From an uncultured Lachnospiraceae bacterium (GTDB lineage Bacteria; Bacillota; Clostridia; Lachnospirales; Lachnospiraceae): 51,711 bases of DNA. The stretch spans positions 9,114 to 60,824 of the forward strand of contig CAPQSW010000018.1 in the NCBI GenBank assembly GCA_948688495.1. The letters run 5' to 3'. The position numbers were made by a program, and so were the translations under genes. The stretch's first letter is position 1. Each line of letters starts with the position of its first letter. This document shows positions 41,040-49,900 of the stretch, piece by piece. The notes beneath the pieces were generated by a model that saw only the letters and a list, made by a program, of their open reading frames with translations, did not search any database and was not told where the DNA came from.

Positions 41040-42638
41040 TTATCCAATAATGGTCTTCCTCACATAATCCACATTCCCTGCCGACATGCTGAATTCATCC
41101 AGTCCCAGCGCAAGCAGCTTTGGCACCGCTTTCACATCCCCTGCCAGTTCCCCGCACATTCCCACCTTGCGGTTATATTTGTGCCCGGCATTTATGATGG
41201 TTTCAATTGCCTTTATGACTGCCGGATGGAAGGAATCATAGCGTGATGCAATTTTTTTATTCCCGCGGTCCACTGCCAGTATGTACTGGGTTAAATCATT
41301 CGTTCCAATGCTGAAGAAATCTGCCTCTTTCGCAAATTCTTCTGCCAGCAGGACGCTTGCCGGGGTCTCCATCATCATTCCCGTCTCTATATTCTCGTCG
41401 AATGCAATCCGTTCCTTCCTAAGCTCCTCCTTGCATTTCTCCACCATTTCCTTGGCCTGTATGAGTTCCTCTACAGAAATCATCATCGGAAACATAATGC
41501 GGATATGTCCAAACGCACTGGCACGCAGGATTGCACGCAGCTGTGTGCGGAACAAATCCGGCATATCCAGAGAAATCCTTATCGCACGCCAGCCCAAGAA
41601 AGGATTCTCCTCCGGCTCAAATTCATAGTATGGCAGGCTCTTGTCGCCTCCGATGTCAAGCGTACGGATGGTTACCTCCTGGGGACAAAGAACTGCGGCC
41701 TCTTTATAGACTGCAAACTGTTCTTCCTCCGTGGGAAAATGGGTATTTTCCATATACAGAAATTCTGTGCGGAAAAGTCCCACGCCGTCTATATTTTTAT
41801 CCAGTGCAAGCTTAATCTCATCGGTATTCCCAACATTGATGCAGAGGAAAATGCGTTTTCCTTCCGGCGTTACCGCATCCCTAAAGCGGTATTGCTTAAT
41901 TTCCTCCTGCTCCTTTAACTGCTCCTGCAGCCGTTTTCTGTAATCCTCTAAAACTGCATCCTCAGGGTCAATGACAATCCTGCCCTCCCCGGCATCCATA
42001 CAGATGACGCTGTCATCCTCAATCTGCTGCAGAACCCCCGCCACTCCGGTCAGCGCTGGGATTCCATAATTCTTTGCCATAATGGATACATGGCTGGTCA
42101 CGCCGCCTTCCTCCGTGATAATGCCTTTGACAAACTCCGGATTCATCTTTACCGTATCAGAGGGAAACAAATCTTTTGCTGCTACAATGACGGGCTCGTC
42201 AATCGCCGCCAAATCCTGCACTGTGATTTTTTTACATTTTATCAGGAAACGTTTTCCGATGTCAAGGACATCTGCCTTACGCTCCCGCATGTACTCGTCT
42301 TCCATCTGTCCAAAAATATCCGCCACTTCTTCCACAGTCTCTGCAATCGCCTGCTGCACATTCTTCGTTCCCGACTTGATTCTGCCGACAACCCCCTCCT
42401 GGAGCGTAAAATCATCCGCAATTGCCAGATGTGCGGCGAAAATAGGATTTTCCTGTGACAACTGCTCAAGCTCTGCCATCACTGCCTGCTTCACTTCCTG
42501 AAACTTTGCTTCCTCCTGCGCCACAGCCCCTTCTGCAACCGCATAAGTATCCGGCGTCAAATCTACTTCACGGTAGACATATACTGGAGCAATCGCAATT
42601 CCCCGGGAGGCTGTCTTTTCTACTTTAATCTCTGTCAT
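41040..42638 (-). CDS. ptsI: PTS Enzyme I (phosphoenolpyruvate-protein phosphotransferase)
   Basis: A 532-residue Enzyme I, which takes phosphate from PEP and passes it to HPr. The phospho-His is His183 in EEGGVTSHVSIMAKNYGIPA. The PEP-binding barrel has GVGLFRTEFLYM, TLDIGGDKSLPYY, IMFPMMISVEE, FSIGTNDLTQYILA and the catalytic Cys in GMCGELAGD. It is about 40 residues shorter at the C-terminus than B. subtilis EI (ending GNVDYVRKTIIG), a form I believe is common in Lachnospiraceae. It follows ptsH by 3 bp and is the last gene of the MtlR-type operon. Confidence 0.96.
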   Translation of the reverse strand: MTEIKVEKTASRGIAIAPVYVYREVDLTPDTYAVAEGAVAQEEAKFQEVKQAVMAELEQLSQENPIFAAHLAIADDFTLQEGVVGRIKSGTKNVQQAIAETVEEVADIFGQMEDEYMRERKADVLDIGKRFLIKCKKITVQDLAAIDEPVIVAAKDLFPSDTVKMNPEFVKGIITEEGGVTSHVSIMAKNYGIPALTGVAGVLQQIEDDSVICMDAGEGRIVIDPEDAVLEDYRKRLQEQLKEQEEIKQYRFRDAVTPEGKRIFLCINVGNTDEIKLALDKNIDGVGLFRTEFLYMENTHFPTEEEQFAVYKEAAVLCPQEVTIRTLDIGGDKSLPYYEFEPEENPFLGWRAIRISLDMPDLFRTQLRAILRASAFGHIRIMFPMMISVEELIQAKEMVEKCKEELRKERIAFDENIETGMMMETPASVLLAEEFAKEADFFSIGTNDLTQYILAVDRGNKKIASRYDSFHPAVIKAIETIINAGHKYNRKVGMCGELAGDVKAVPKLLALGLDEFSMSAGNVDYVRKTIIG

Positions 42639-42641
42639 AGC

Positions 42642-42905
42642 CTATTCTCCTAATCCGCTCTCAATCAAATCTACCAATGTCTTTAAATCCTCTGCTTCAC
42701 TCTCCCCGTCACACAAAAGCTCTACTTGTGTTCCGCATTTAATGCCTGCCGCCATAAGATTTAAGATGCTCTTAACCTGCACCCTCTTCTCTCCCAGCAT
42801 AAGAAAGACGTCAGAATTGCATCTCATCGCTGCCTGTGCCAATATTCCCGCCGGCCTTGCATGAAGACCGGATTCATTTTTGATTACTAACTTTTGTGAT
42901 ACCAT
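42642..42905 (-). CDS. ptsH: phosphocarrier protein HPr
   Basis: An 87-residue HPr. His15 in SGLHARPAG receives phosphate from Enzyme I. Ser46 in VQVKSILNLMAAGI is the HPr kinase site, so this is a regular HPr, not a Crh-type protein lacking His15. AGGAGG is positioned before the start. It lies between the SorE-like dehydrogenase and ptsI, so general PTS proteins are expressed with a sugar-specific operon. Confidence 0.97.
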   Translation of the reverse strand: MVSQKLVIKNESGLHARPAGILAQAAMRCNSDVFLMLGEKRVQVKSILNLMAAGIKCGTQVELLCDGESEAEDLKTLVDLIESGLGE

Positions 42906-42967
42906 AGTATTCCTCCTAATCTAATATTCTATAACCGTTTTTCCCACGCCATTTGGTCTGTCTGAAC

Positions 42968-44227
42968 TTAAACTCCAAAATGTTCAAATAATATTCTTTC
43001 TGCCTGGGCGTTCCACATCCCGCGGTGTTTCTTACAGGCTTCGTCCAGTTTTGCAAACAGCGGGTTTGTCTTTCCCAGTTCTTCAAAATCATCAATCGCC
43101 GTCAAGGGCATATCAAACTGCGTATAGGTCAGTTTCTTTCCTCCCGGAATATTCGGCAGATTCAGGGTAGCATCTGCAATGCTGTCAATTCCACCTACAT
43201 GTGTCACCATAACAGCCGGCTCAATCTTCCCTGCTGCAGCCAGGCGGTTTGCCTCAATCAGATCATCATTATTCCCGCCCGTAGTTCCCAGGATATGCGT
43301 ACTGGTATAATGGGCATTGTAAAGATTGATTTCTGCCTTGAACTGGTTATCCGTAGGACCGGCAAAGAAATTCATGCAGCCGTCAAAAGCAAGGAGCTTA
43401 TCTCCCATCTCTGCTACCGGGCGAACCGGCACATACACAAATACGTCATCATACCCATGCCCTTCGGTGATTGCCATCAACTCCTCAACCGGGTCTTTCA
43501 TATTGGCAGTATTCACATACAAAAGTTCCACGCCGTTCTTCTTCGCCTGTTCCTCGGGAATCATTTCTTTTGCCCGTTTTATCTTCTCGTCGCTGACTTC
43601 CGTAACCACAATCCGTTTGGGCTTATTTTCAAACTGGATACCATAGCTTACAGCTCCCAGTCCCATTGGCCCGCATCCGCCCATAATCAGAATATTGCCG
43701 CCCTCTTTCGTACCCATAGCGTGCTCATAATTCCGCTTGTTGGTGTGATAATTTGCATGGTAGCCTCCAATAATACAGCTCATCGGCTCTCCCAAAGACG
43801 CCTCAAAGAAACTGTCCCCGTCATAGTTCATCAGACATCCCAGCTCCATAACCTCATGGGGAATAATGCAGTAAGTACATGCGCCTCCAAAATATTCATA
43901 AGAATAACCGGGGGAGGCAAGGCTTCCCTTATAATTCAATGCCGGCTGCTGTGCGAATTTCTGTCCCGGCTTGAACTGATCCTGCCATTTCGCGCCTACC
44001 TTTTCAATCACCCCTGCAAACTCATGCCCGATAATAATCGGATTTGTGTCAATATTCTGGGGCGCCCTTTTATGCTTTTTCCCCTGCTCCACCAGCTTAT
44101 ACGTGGACATACAGATGCTGTCACTGATTACCTTTACCAATATCTCATCGTCTTTTATTTCCGGCAATTCAAACTCTTCCAATCTCAAATCCCTTGCCCC
44201 ATACATTCTGACCGCTTTCGTCTTCAT
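42968..44227 (-). CDS. zinc-binding dehydrogenase, L-sorbose-1-phosphate reductase-like
   Basis: A 419-residue medium-chain dehydrogenase. Catalytic-zinc ligands are likely Cys39 (SDSICMSTYK) and His68-Glu69 (IIGHEFAGVIEKVG). The nucleotide-binding Rossmann part shows ILIMGGCGPMGLGAVSYG. The length and C-terminal ending fit the SorE group, which reduces L-sorbose-1-phosphate to glucitol-6-phosphate, more than classical alcohol dehydrogenases. Its place in a mannitol-type PTS locus in place of mtlD suggests it acts on a hexitol or ketose phosphate. The exact substrate is not decidable by eye. It lies between fruK-like kinase and ptsH genes. Confidence 0.78.
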   Translation of the reverse strand: MKTKAVRMYGARDLRLEEFELPEIKDDEILVKVISDSICMSTYKLVEQGKKHKRAPQNIDTNPIIIGHEFAGVIEKVGAKWQDQFKPGQKFAQQPALNYKGSLASPGYSYEYFGGACTYCIIPHEVMELGCLMNYDGDSFFEASLGEPMSCIIGGYHANYHTNKRNYEHAMGTKEGGNILIMGGCGPMGLGAVSYGIQFENKPKRIVVTEVSDEKIKRAKEMIPEEQAKKNGVELLYVNTANMKDPVEELMAITEGHGYDDVFVYVPVRPVAEMGDKLLAFDGCMNFFAGPTDNQFKAEINLYNAHYTSTHILGTTGGNNDDLIEANRLAAAGKIEPAVMVTHVGGIDSIADATLNLPNIPGGKKLTYTQFDMPLTAIDDFEELGKTNPLFAKLDEACKKHRGMWNAQAERILFEHFGV

Positions 44228-44286
44228 ACAATCTTCCTTTCATGCTCTATTGCAACAATCTATATTCTACAATATGTTTTCCTGAT

Positions 44287-45219
44287 TTATCCAAGCTTTT
44301 CCACTACCACCTGTTCAAAAAGGGAATCCACTACTTCTCTGGACGGCGGTTTTGTACCAACCGTGGTAACCGCACCTGCCGACACCGCCATACACATTCT
44401 GACCGTATCTTCCTGTGACAGTCCTTCGCTCCAGGAATAGGAAAGCGCCGCTACCATAGCGTCCCCCGCACCCACCGTGGAATGTGCTTTCACCTTAAGG
44501 CCCGGACATTTCACCTTATAGCCCTCCCGTAAAAATATTGCACCGCTTTTTCCCATGGACACTGCTATCGTATCTATCCCTTTCTCCGTCAGCTTTTCTG
44601 CCGCTGATAACAGTTCCTGTTCCGATGCAATGTAATCCATGCCTGCGTATTGCTCCAGTTCCACCTTATTGGGTTTAATCATATCCGGTCCAGCTTCCAA
44701 AGCGTTCATAAAAAGCTCTCCGTCCGCATCGAGAAGCACTTTCGCGCCTTTTTCATGGACCAGCGCAATCATTTTGCGGTAGATATGCTTATCTACACCT
44801 TTGGGAACACTGCCTGCCAATACGAACAAGGTATCTTCCTTGGCATAGCCGCCCAGTTTTTCAAACAACGCCTGCACGTCCTCTTCCTCTACCACAGGTC
44901 CTGGTTCATTTAACTCAGTGAGCTCCCCTGTCTTTTCAAATACCTTGGTGTTTGTCCTCGTCTCGCCGGACACCTCAATAAAATCATTTTCAATCCCCCA
45001 CTCATCCATCACGCCTTGAATCATCTTCCCGGTACTTCCTGCAATAAACCCGGTGGCAATACTCTTTCCTCCAAGCGCATGGATAGTCTTTGAAACGTTA
45101 ATGCCTTTTCCGCCCGCATCCAGCTCCACATGATGGATTCTGTTCAGGCCGCCCCGCTCTAAGGCATCAATCTCTACCGTCTTATCAATGGCCGGATTCA
45201 TGGTTACCGTAACAATCAT
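44287..45219 (-). CDS. PfkB-family 1-phosphofructokinase-like kinase
   Basis: A 310-residue PfkB kinase of the FruK/LacC type. Landmarks are TVTMNPAIDKTVEID at the N-terminus, DAGGKGINVSKTIHALGG, and the ATP/anion-hole motif STVGAGDAMVAAL with the catalytic Asp near the C-terminus. FruK phosphorylates fructose-1-phosphate; LacC uses tagatose-6-phosphate. The genes around it (Mtl-type PTS, SorE-like dehydrogenase) suggest a ketose phosphate produced from the imported hexitol or ketose. Its ATG overlaps the IIA stop by 4 bases. Confidence 0.87.
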   Translation of the reverse strand: MIVTVTMNPAIDKTVEIDALERGGLNRIHHVELDAGGKGINVSKTIHALGGKSIATGFIAGSTGKMIQGVMDEWGIENDFIEVSGETRTNTKVFEKTGELTELNEPGPVVEEEDVQALFEKLGGYAKEDTLFVLAGSVPKGVDKHIYRKMIALVHEKGAKVLLDADGELFMNALEAGPDMIKPNKVELEQYAGMDYIASEQELLSAAEKLTEKGIDTIAVSMGKSGAIFLREGYKVKCPGLKVKAHSTVGAGDAMVAALSYSWSEGLSQEDTVRMCMAVSAGAVTTVGTKPPSREVVDSLFEQVVVEKLG

Positions 45220-45686
45220 GATGCACTTCCTCCTTTTAGCATCTCATACACTACCTCTTGGCTGCCTGAAATCAGTTTTTCCATACTGCCTTCCTCCAAT
45301 GCAACCTCCGCTATGGCTGATAAAATCTGAAGGTGTTCCTCACCGACGCCGGCAATACCGACTACCACCTTTACCTGCTCGCCGCTCCAGTCCGTCCCTT
45401 CCGGGAAGACCATGACTGCAATGCCGGACGCCTTCACATCCTTTTTCGCTTCCTCTACGCCGTGGGGAAGCGCCAGTTCATTCCCCATAAAAGTAGAAAA
45501 TGATTCCTCCCGCTTTACCATGGCATCCACATAAGACGGATTTACATATCCGGTATCCACCAGCATCTGCCCTACTGCACGGATAACATTTTCTTTGGTA
45601 TCCGCTTTACAATTGACACGCACATTTTCCGGGTACAACAGCTCCAACTTCTTTTCATCTTCCTTCTTCGATTTTTTAAATAACAC
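45216..45686 (-). CDS. PTS IIA component, mannitol/fructose family
   Basis: A 156-residue EIIA of the Mtl/Fru type that passes phosphate from HPr to IIB. The phospho-His is His75 in GNELALPHGVEEAKK. About 25 N-terminal residues rich in Lys and Glu precede the domain. The start is a GTG (MLFKKSKK) placed by AAGGAGG 8 nt upstream. It is the first gene of the second MtlR-type transcription unit and is coupled to the kinase gene by a 4-base overlap. Confidence 0.93.
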   Translation of the reverse strand: MLFKKSKKEDEKKLELLYPENVRVNCKADTKENVIRAVGQMLVDTGYVNPSYVDAMVKREESFSTFMGNELALPHGVEEAKKDVKASGIAVMVFPEGTDWSGEQVKVVVGIAGVGEEHLQILSAIAEVALEEGSMEKLISGSQEVVYEMLKGGSAS

Positions 45687-45733
45687 TGCAATGACCTCCT
45701 TTTCCTTACGTTGCTGTTTTCTTTTATGTCTTT

Positions 45734-45763
45734 ATTATAGGGGCGTTGCAGAAGATTTTTCAA
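45734..45763 (-). promoter_or_regulatory. promoter of the IIA-kinase-dehydrogenase-ptsHI unit
   Basis: On the minus strand TTGAAA (45763-45758), an 18-bp spacer and TATAAT (45739-45734), 48 bp before the IIA start. The hexamers, spacer and distance to the operator are the same as at the mtlA promoter. Confidence 0.8.
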
Positions 45764-45779
45764 TTCAAAGAAGATGGGC

Positions 45780-45804
45780 TTTGACACTATCGGATAGTGA
45801 CAAA
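45780..45804 (-). promoter_or_regulatory. putative MtlR operator 2
   Basis: A 25-bp symmetric site, TTTGACAC (45780-45787) and GTGACAAA (45797-45804) around TATCGGATA; the inner CACTATC/GATAGTG arms are perfect complements. It matches the site at 49908-49932 at 20 of 25 positions and lies 16 bp from the -35 box, as there. TTGNCAC...GTGNCAA half sites are those known for Bacillus MtlR. Confidence 0.78.
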
Positions 45805-45838
45805 ATCTTAGATATTTAAAGACTAAACAGTTACTATT

Positions 45839-47929
45839 CTATTGCATCCTGCTGAGATACTGGTTGAAAAACTTCCGCAGATGTCCCGATAAGGCATCCC
45901 TTATTTCCTCTTTTTGGCCACCAGTAATGGTCATCAAAAAACCATAATCTTCAATCAGCACGCTGCTGATATAACCCAGGATTTCACTGTTCATGCGGAT
46001 ATTTTCATCTACTGGCAGCAGCATGACAATTACCAGGCTGATTCCCTTAAAATACGGATCATGAAACATCTTCCCATCCCTTGTCACACAGACGCAAAAG
46101 CTCGGACGGATAACCCCCCTGCTCCTGGTATGCAAAAGTGCAAATCCAAATTCCGCAAAAATCTGGCTTCCCAGCCGCTCACGCTCCTCTATATCCTCCT
46201 GAATCATAATCTGCCTGTCGCTGTAGGGTGACATTTTCCTGGAAATGGCGCTCACCAGCTCCTCAAAGGTAATGTCATTGCTGACCTTAAACACTTCCAG
46301 ATATTGTAAAATGGTCTTAACCTGCATGGCAAGGATATTGACCTGTTCCAGTTCAACGGTAAACTTTGTCTCTGTCTGCTCTTTCCTGGGAATCCTCTCA
46401 TAGTGAAAAATTTTCTGCCTGATTTTTTCAATATCCTCATCGCTCAGCAAGGGATTTACCAAAAGCACATCTGCATCTAATTGTTTGAGGCTGATGCTGC
46501 TGATGAAAAAATCCACTTTGCTTGCAACATAAGGCGTAATATCGTTCTGTCCATACGCCTCCATCTGTATACTCTCCTTAAAAATTTTTTCCAGCTTTGA
46601 GAGCATGAGCCTGGAAATGCCAATGCCGCTCGCGCAGACAATTCCCACAAATACCTGCCGCAAGTTTTCTTTCCTGCCCTCCATCCGCACCTGTGCTGCA
46701 CCGAAATGAATCGTCAAAAAGCCAATCTCCGTCTCCGGTATTGGCTTCCCTATCTGCTTCTCCAGTACGACAGCGGCACGCCTGCTCCTCTCAAAAATCT
46801 CTGGATAAGAGCTTTTGATCTCGTCCAGCACAGGATTGGATATTTTCATATCATATGCCAAACGGATAAACGTAGGCTGCAGATGTGCCAGCAAACCCTG
46901 AATAAATTCATTATCCTGTTTCATTGCAAATGCATGCTCACTGTCATACACATTGATCATCTCATTGATAAGGTCTAAAAGTTCTTTGCGCTCTATCTCA
47001 ATACTTCTTCGTCCATTCCATTCAATACTCTGATGCTTGGCTCCTTTGATATGAAGACAGATATACGCTGTCTCTATCCCCGGAATCTTAACCTCAAACT
47101 CCTCCTCTAATTTCTTCACAATTACCTCTGCCAGCCGGTAATCCTCATCCCGTATTAAATCCTTACTCCAGTCATCCCTCTGCTCAATAATCTCATTTTT
47201 CAGAATCCGGCTCATAGCAATGGATACATGGAGTACAAGCCCTACGTAGGAGTTCTCCGTAAGCGTCAGTATCCGCTTATCACCGACACTCCCAATACAA
47301 TGTACTACCCGCTTTAAGACATCATCCTTCAAAATCTTTCCGATACCGACAAAGCCAACGTTCTGTTCCGCGAAGCTGTCATGCACCTCATAAGACTCCC
47401 GAAGCATTCTGGTATCAATATTTTCCTCTATAAATGCACGGATTGCCCTGCGGTAATTTTTCTCTGTCCCGCTTACCTCTATGCCGCTCCCGGGTTTCCT
47501 GGTGACAACAAGCTGATGGCTCCTAAGCCAGCCCTCCACTGCCTCTAAGTCTGTGCTCACCGTTGCCTCGCTCACCTGAAACTGGCTGGAATAATAGAAC
47601 AGCTTCTTTAATCCCTTCTCTTTGAGAATTTCTAAAATCAGCCGCTTTCTCCGCTCCTGCCGGTTGCTTACATCATAACTGTCGGCCTCCTGCAGTTCTT
47701 CAAGCAGCCGCCTCTTATCCGCTTCCTCTCCCGACAACCAGACGCCCTTTCCAGTCTTCGTCTCAAAGATTAAGCTGTATGGCTTTAAACTGCTCCCTAT
47801 ATACTCTAATTCACGCTGAACCGTCCGTTTGCTGACGCCGATGCGCAAAGCAAGTTCCTTTACCGGAAGCGCCTCCTCCTCCTGAAGCATAATCAAAAGA
47901 ATCTGTTTTAAACGTGGTGTCAGCTCCAT
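45839..47929 (-). CDS. mtlR: PRD-type transcriptional activator, MtlR-like
   Basis: A 696-residue PTS-controlled activator. Parts in order: two N-terminal helix-turn-helix regions (1 to about 165; LRIGVSKRTVQRELEYIG, FQVSEATVSTDLEAVEGWL); PRD1 (about 175-290); PRD2 (about 295-405, with YICLHIKGAKH and GFLTIHFGAAQVR); a IIB-like domain (about 410-500); and a C-terminal IIA-like domain (about 545-690) with FALLHTRSRGVIRPSF carrying the phospho-His. This is the MtlR/BglG-type DNA-binding activator architecture, not an RNA antiterminator. It is regulated by phosphorylation from HPr and IIA/IIB. The gene lies between IIB and IIA, and its likely operators occur upstream of mtlA and IIA. Confidence 0.92.
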   Translation of the reverse strand: MELTPRLKQILLIMLQEEEALPVKELALRIGVSKRTVQRELEYIGSSLKPYSLIFETKTGKGVWLSGEEADKRRLLEELQEADSYDVSNRQERRKRLILEILKEKGLKKLFYYSSQFQVSEATVSTDLEAVEGWLRSHQLVVTRKPGSGIEVSGTEKNYRRAIRAFIEENIDTRMLRESYEVHDSFAEQNVGFVGIGKILKDDVLKRVVHCIGSVGDKRILTLTENSYVGLVLHVSIAMSRILKNEIIEQRDDWSKDLIRDEDYRLAEVIVKKLEEEFEVKIPGIETAYICLHIKGAKHQSIEWNGRRSIEIERKELLDLINEMINVYDSEHAFAMKQDNEFIQGLLAHLQPTFIRLAYDMKISNPVLDEIKSSYPEIFERSRRAAVVLEKQIGKPIPETEIGFLTIHFGAAQVRMEGRKENLRQVFVGIVCASGIGISRLMLSKLEKIFKESIQMEAYGQNDITPYVASKVDFFISSISLKQLDADVLLVNPLLSDEDIEKIRQKIFHYERIPRKEQTETKFTVELEQVNILAMQVKTILQYLEVFKVSNDITFEELVSAISRKMSPYSDRQIMIQEDIEERERLGSQIFAEFGFALLHTRSRGVIRPSFCVCVTRDGKMFHDPYFKGISLVIVMLLPVDENIRMNSEILGYISSVLIEDYGFLMTITGGQKEEIRDALSGHLRKFFNQYLSRMQ

Positions 47930-47936
47930 AAAATTC

Positions 47937-48365
47937 TCACCCTTTTTCTATAATTTGTGTTATCATTTTTGCAATTTCCATATATTCAGACTGATCCAGC
48001 AGATTTTCCACCGTACACACGCCCTCTGCCTTTAATTCAGCCCCAGTCATCTTCTGAAAATCCTTCTGGCATACTGCAAGCTCTAAATCTTCCGGAATCT
48101 GATCCAGCGGATAAGCCCTTACATCTACACCGGTAATCCCCAATTCCTGAAGCTTTTTCCGAAACAAAGTCGCGCCCATCGCGCTTGACCCAAAACCGGC
48201 ATTACAGATAAACCCAACTTTTATCATATTCTCTTTCTGATTTTCCTCTTGCGGAAACAAGCCGGCAGAAGTAGATATGCCGGCTGTTTCCATCACTTTA
48301 TCATTATAGAATCTCTCAAACTTAGCAAATAATTTTTTCATATACTGTTCACCCGACTTGCTCAT
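47937..48365 (-). CDS. stand-alone PTS IIB component, mannitol family
   Basis: A 142-residue protein with a helical leader (1 to about 46) then a IIB-Mtl domain: VGFICNAGFGSSAMGATLFR with phospho-Cys54. It resembles the IIB domain fused to the transporter next door (FACDAGMGSSAMGATVLKKK), so two IIB domains exist in the operon. AGGAAAGCG precedes the ATG. Whether it supplies phosphate to the transporter, to MtlR regulation, or to another IIC is unknown. Confidence 0.85.
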   Translation of the reverse strand: MSKSGEQYMKKLFAKFERFYNDKVMETAGISTSAGLFPQEENQKENMIKVGFICNAGFGSSAMGATLFRKKLQELGITGVDVRAYPLDQIPEDLELAVCQKDFQKMTGAELKAEGVCTVENLLDQSEYMEIAKMITQIIEKG

Positions 48366-48407
48366 CGCTTTCCTGGACAGTATATCATAGACCTTACAAT
48401 TTTTCTA

Positions 48408-49784
48408 CTACTCCCTTGCCTTCTGTAAATCTTCTATCAACTGATCATACTCTGGCGCCGCCAGGAAATTCGTAATCAGAATCAGCCTTGCATTCGGGTT
48501 GCTGTGCGCCGCCCTTTCCCCAAGCTCCTGGTGCGTGACGACAATATCAATATCGGCGGGAATGGAGGATACCGGCGTATGGCTGATTTCCACATCTTTG
48601 AGTCCTGCCTTATTAACCTTTTTCTTCAATACGGTAGCTCCCATCGCACTGGAGCCCATACCTGCGTCACAGGCAAATGCAATTTTGAGCAATCCGCCCT
48701 TTTTGATTTCACTGTTCTGTCCCTTGGCCGCACGCTTCATGCTGTCCTTCTGTGCGGTGGCTTCCTCAAGGCTCGTGTCTTTTCCCGCGAACTTTAGAAG
48801 CGGCAGTGCAATAACAAAGGCAACTGCGGCTGACACAAGCACGCCTAAGAACAATCCCAGATAACTGTGGCGCTCGCACATCATGGTAAGGGAGATAATA
48901 CTTCCCGGAGAAGCCGTCCCGGTCAGACCCACATCAAATATGGAAAATACCAGGATGCCAGATGCCCCGCCGGCAATCACTGCCGCCAGAAGCAGCGGAT
49001 TCATCAGAATATAAGGGAAATAAATCTCATGAATACCACCTACAAAATGGATGATAACCGCTCCCGGCGCGGAGGTCTTTGCCGACCCTTTCCCTGCAAT
49101 ACAGTACGCCAACAGAATACCAAGCCCCGGTCCCGGATTGGATTCCAGTAACAGGAAAATGGATTTTCCCACTTCATTTACCTGCTGGATTCCCATCGGG
49201 GACAAAATGCCATGATTGATGGCATTGTTTAAGAACAATACCTTTGCCGGTTCAATAAAGATACTTGCCAGAGGGAGCAATCCATGATCTACAAAGAAGC
49301 CGACCCCTGCCTCCATCACAGAATTTAAGGACTGGACAATCGGGGCAACGGCAACAATGGAAACACATGCCAGAATCGCTCCAATGATCCCAAGGGAGAA
49401 GTTATTCACAAGCATCTCGAATCCAGCCTTAACCTTACCCTCAATCAATTTGTCAAACTTCTTCAAAATCCATGCAGATAGAGGACCCATAATCATTGCC
49501 CCCAGAAACATGGAGATATCAGAGCCTACAATTACGCCCATAGTTGCAATGGCTCCAATCACACCGCCGCGGTGGTCACCCACCACCTTACCGCCCGTAT
49601 AGGCAATTAAAAGGGGCAGCAGATACTTGGACATAGGTCCGACCATCTCCGCCAGCTTCGCATTGGGAAGCCATCCTGTCGCAATAAATAACGCCGCTAT
49701 CAGCCCCCACGCGATAAAGGCCCCAATGTTAGGCATTACCATTCCGCTTAATGCCCTGCCAAATGTCTGTACTCTTTCTTTCAT
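48408..49784 (-). CDS. mtlA: PTS mannitol-type transporter IICB
   Basis: A 458-residue PTS permease. The IIC domain (1 to about 340) is hydrophobic with about eight membrane segments and carries the conserved GGIHEIYFPYILMNP substrate motif and MVMPNIGAFIAWGL at the N-terminus. The IIB domain follows at about 365-458, with phospho-Cys372 in FACDAGMGSSAMG. No IIA domain is fused, consistent with the separate IIA gene. An ATG at 49817 is in frame but GAGGTG serves the ATG at 49784. It is the first gene of the MtlR-dependent operon. Specificity for mannitol itself is not proven; no mtlD is present in the locus. Confidence 0.92.
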   Translation of the reverse strand: MKERVQTFGRALSGMVMPNIGAFIAWGLIAALFIATGWLPNAKLAEMVGPMSKYLLPLLIAYTGGKVVGDHRGGVIGAIATMGVIVGSDISMFLGAMIMGPLSAWILKKFDKLIEGKVKAGFEMLVNNFSLGIIGAILACVSIVAVAPIVQSLNSVMEAGVGFFVDHGLLPLASIFIEPAKVLFLNNAINHGILSPMGIQQVNEVGKSIFLLLESNPGPGLGILLAYCIAGKGSAKTSAPGAVIIHFVGGIHEIYFPYILMNPLLLAAVIAGGASGILVFSIFDVGLTGTASPGSIISLTMMCERHSYLGLFLGVLVSAAVAFVIALPLLKFAGKDTSLEEATAQKDSMKRAAKGQNSEIKKGGLLKIAFACDAGMGSSAMGATVLKKKVNKAGLKDVEISHTPVSSIPADIDIVVTHQELGERAAHSNPNARLILITNFLAAPEYDQLIEDLQKARE

Positions 49785-49830
49785 CAATCTCACACCTCGC
49801 CTTTTTATCATTATCATTCAGTTAATGGTA

Positions 49831-49844
49831 TGATTGGCCAATCA
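49831..49844. promoter_or_regulatory. 14-bp perfect palindrome in the mtlA leader
   Basis: TGATTGGCCAATCA lies between the mtlA promoter and its start codon, roughly 10-25 bp after the predicted transcription start. A repressor or other DNA-binding protein could use it; no matching site was seen in front of the IIA gene. Confidence 0.45.
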
Positions 49845-49861
49845 ATCCCTTTGATATGTCT

Positions 49862-49891
49862 ATTATAACGAGTACGGACACACTTTTTCAA
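49862..49891 (-). promoter_or_regulatory. promoter of mtlA
   Basis: On the minus strand TTGAAA (49891-49886), an 18-bp spacer and TATAAT (49867-49862), 78 bp before the mtlA start. The operator lies 16 bp upstream of the -35 box, the position expected for an activator. Confidence 0.8.
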
Positions 49892-49900
49892 GAAATAGTA

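Noticed and set aside
43025..44440. Long plus-strand frame of 471 codons
   Set aside because: It is antisense to the clear zinc-dependent dehydrogenase gene and its translation shows no domain pattern.
45839..47929. BglG-type RNA antiterminator
   Set aside because: The protein has two helix-turn-helix regions and no N-terminal RNA-binding CAT domain. Paired DNA operators are found, and no RAT/terminator overlap was seen before the PTS genes.
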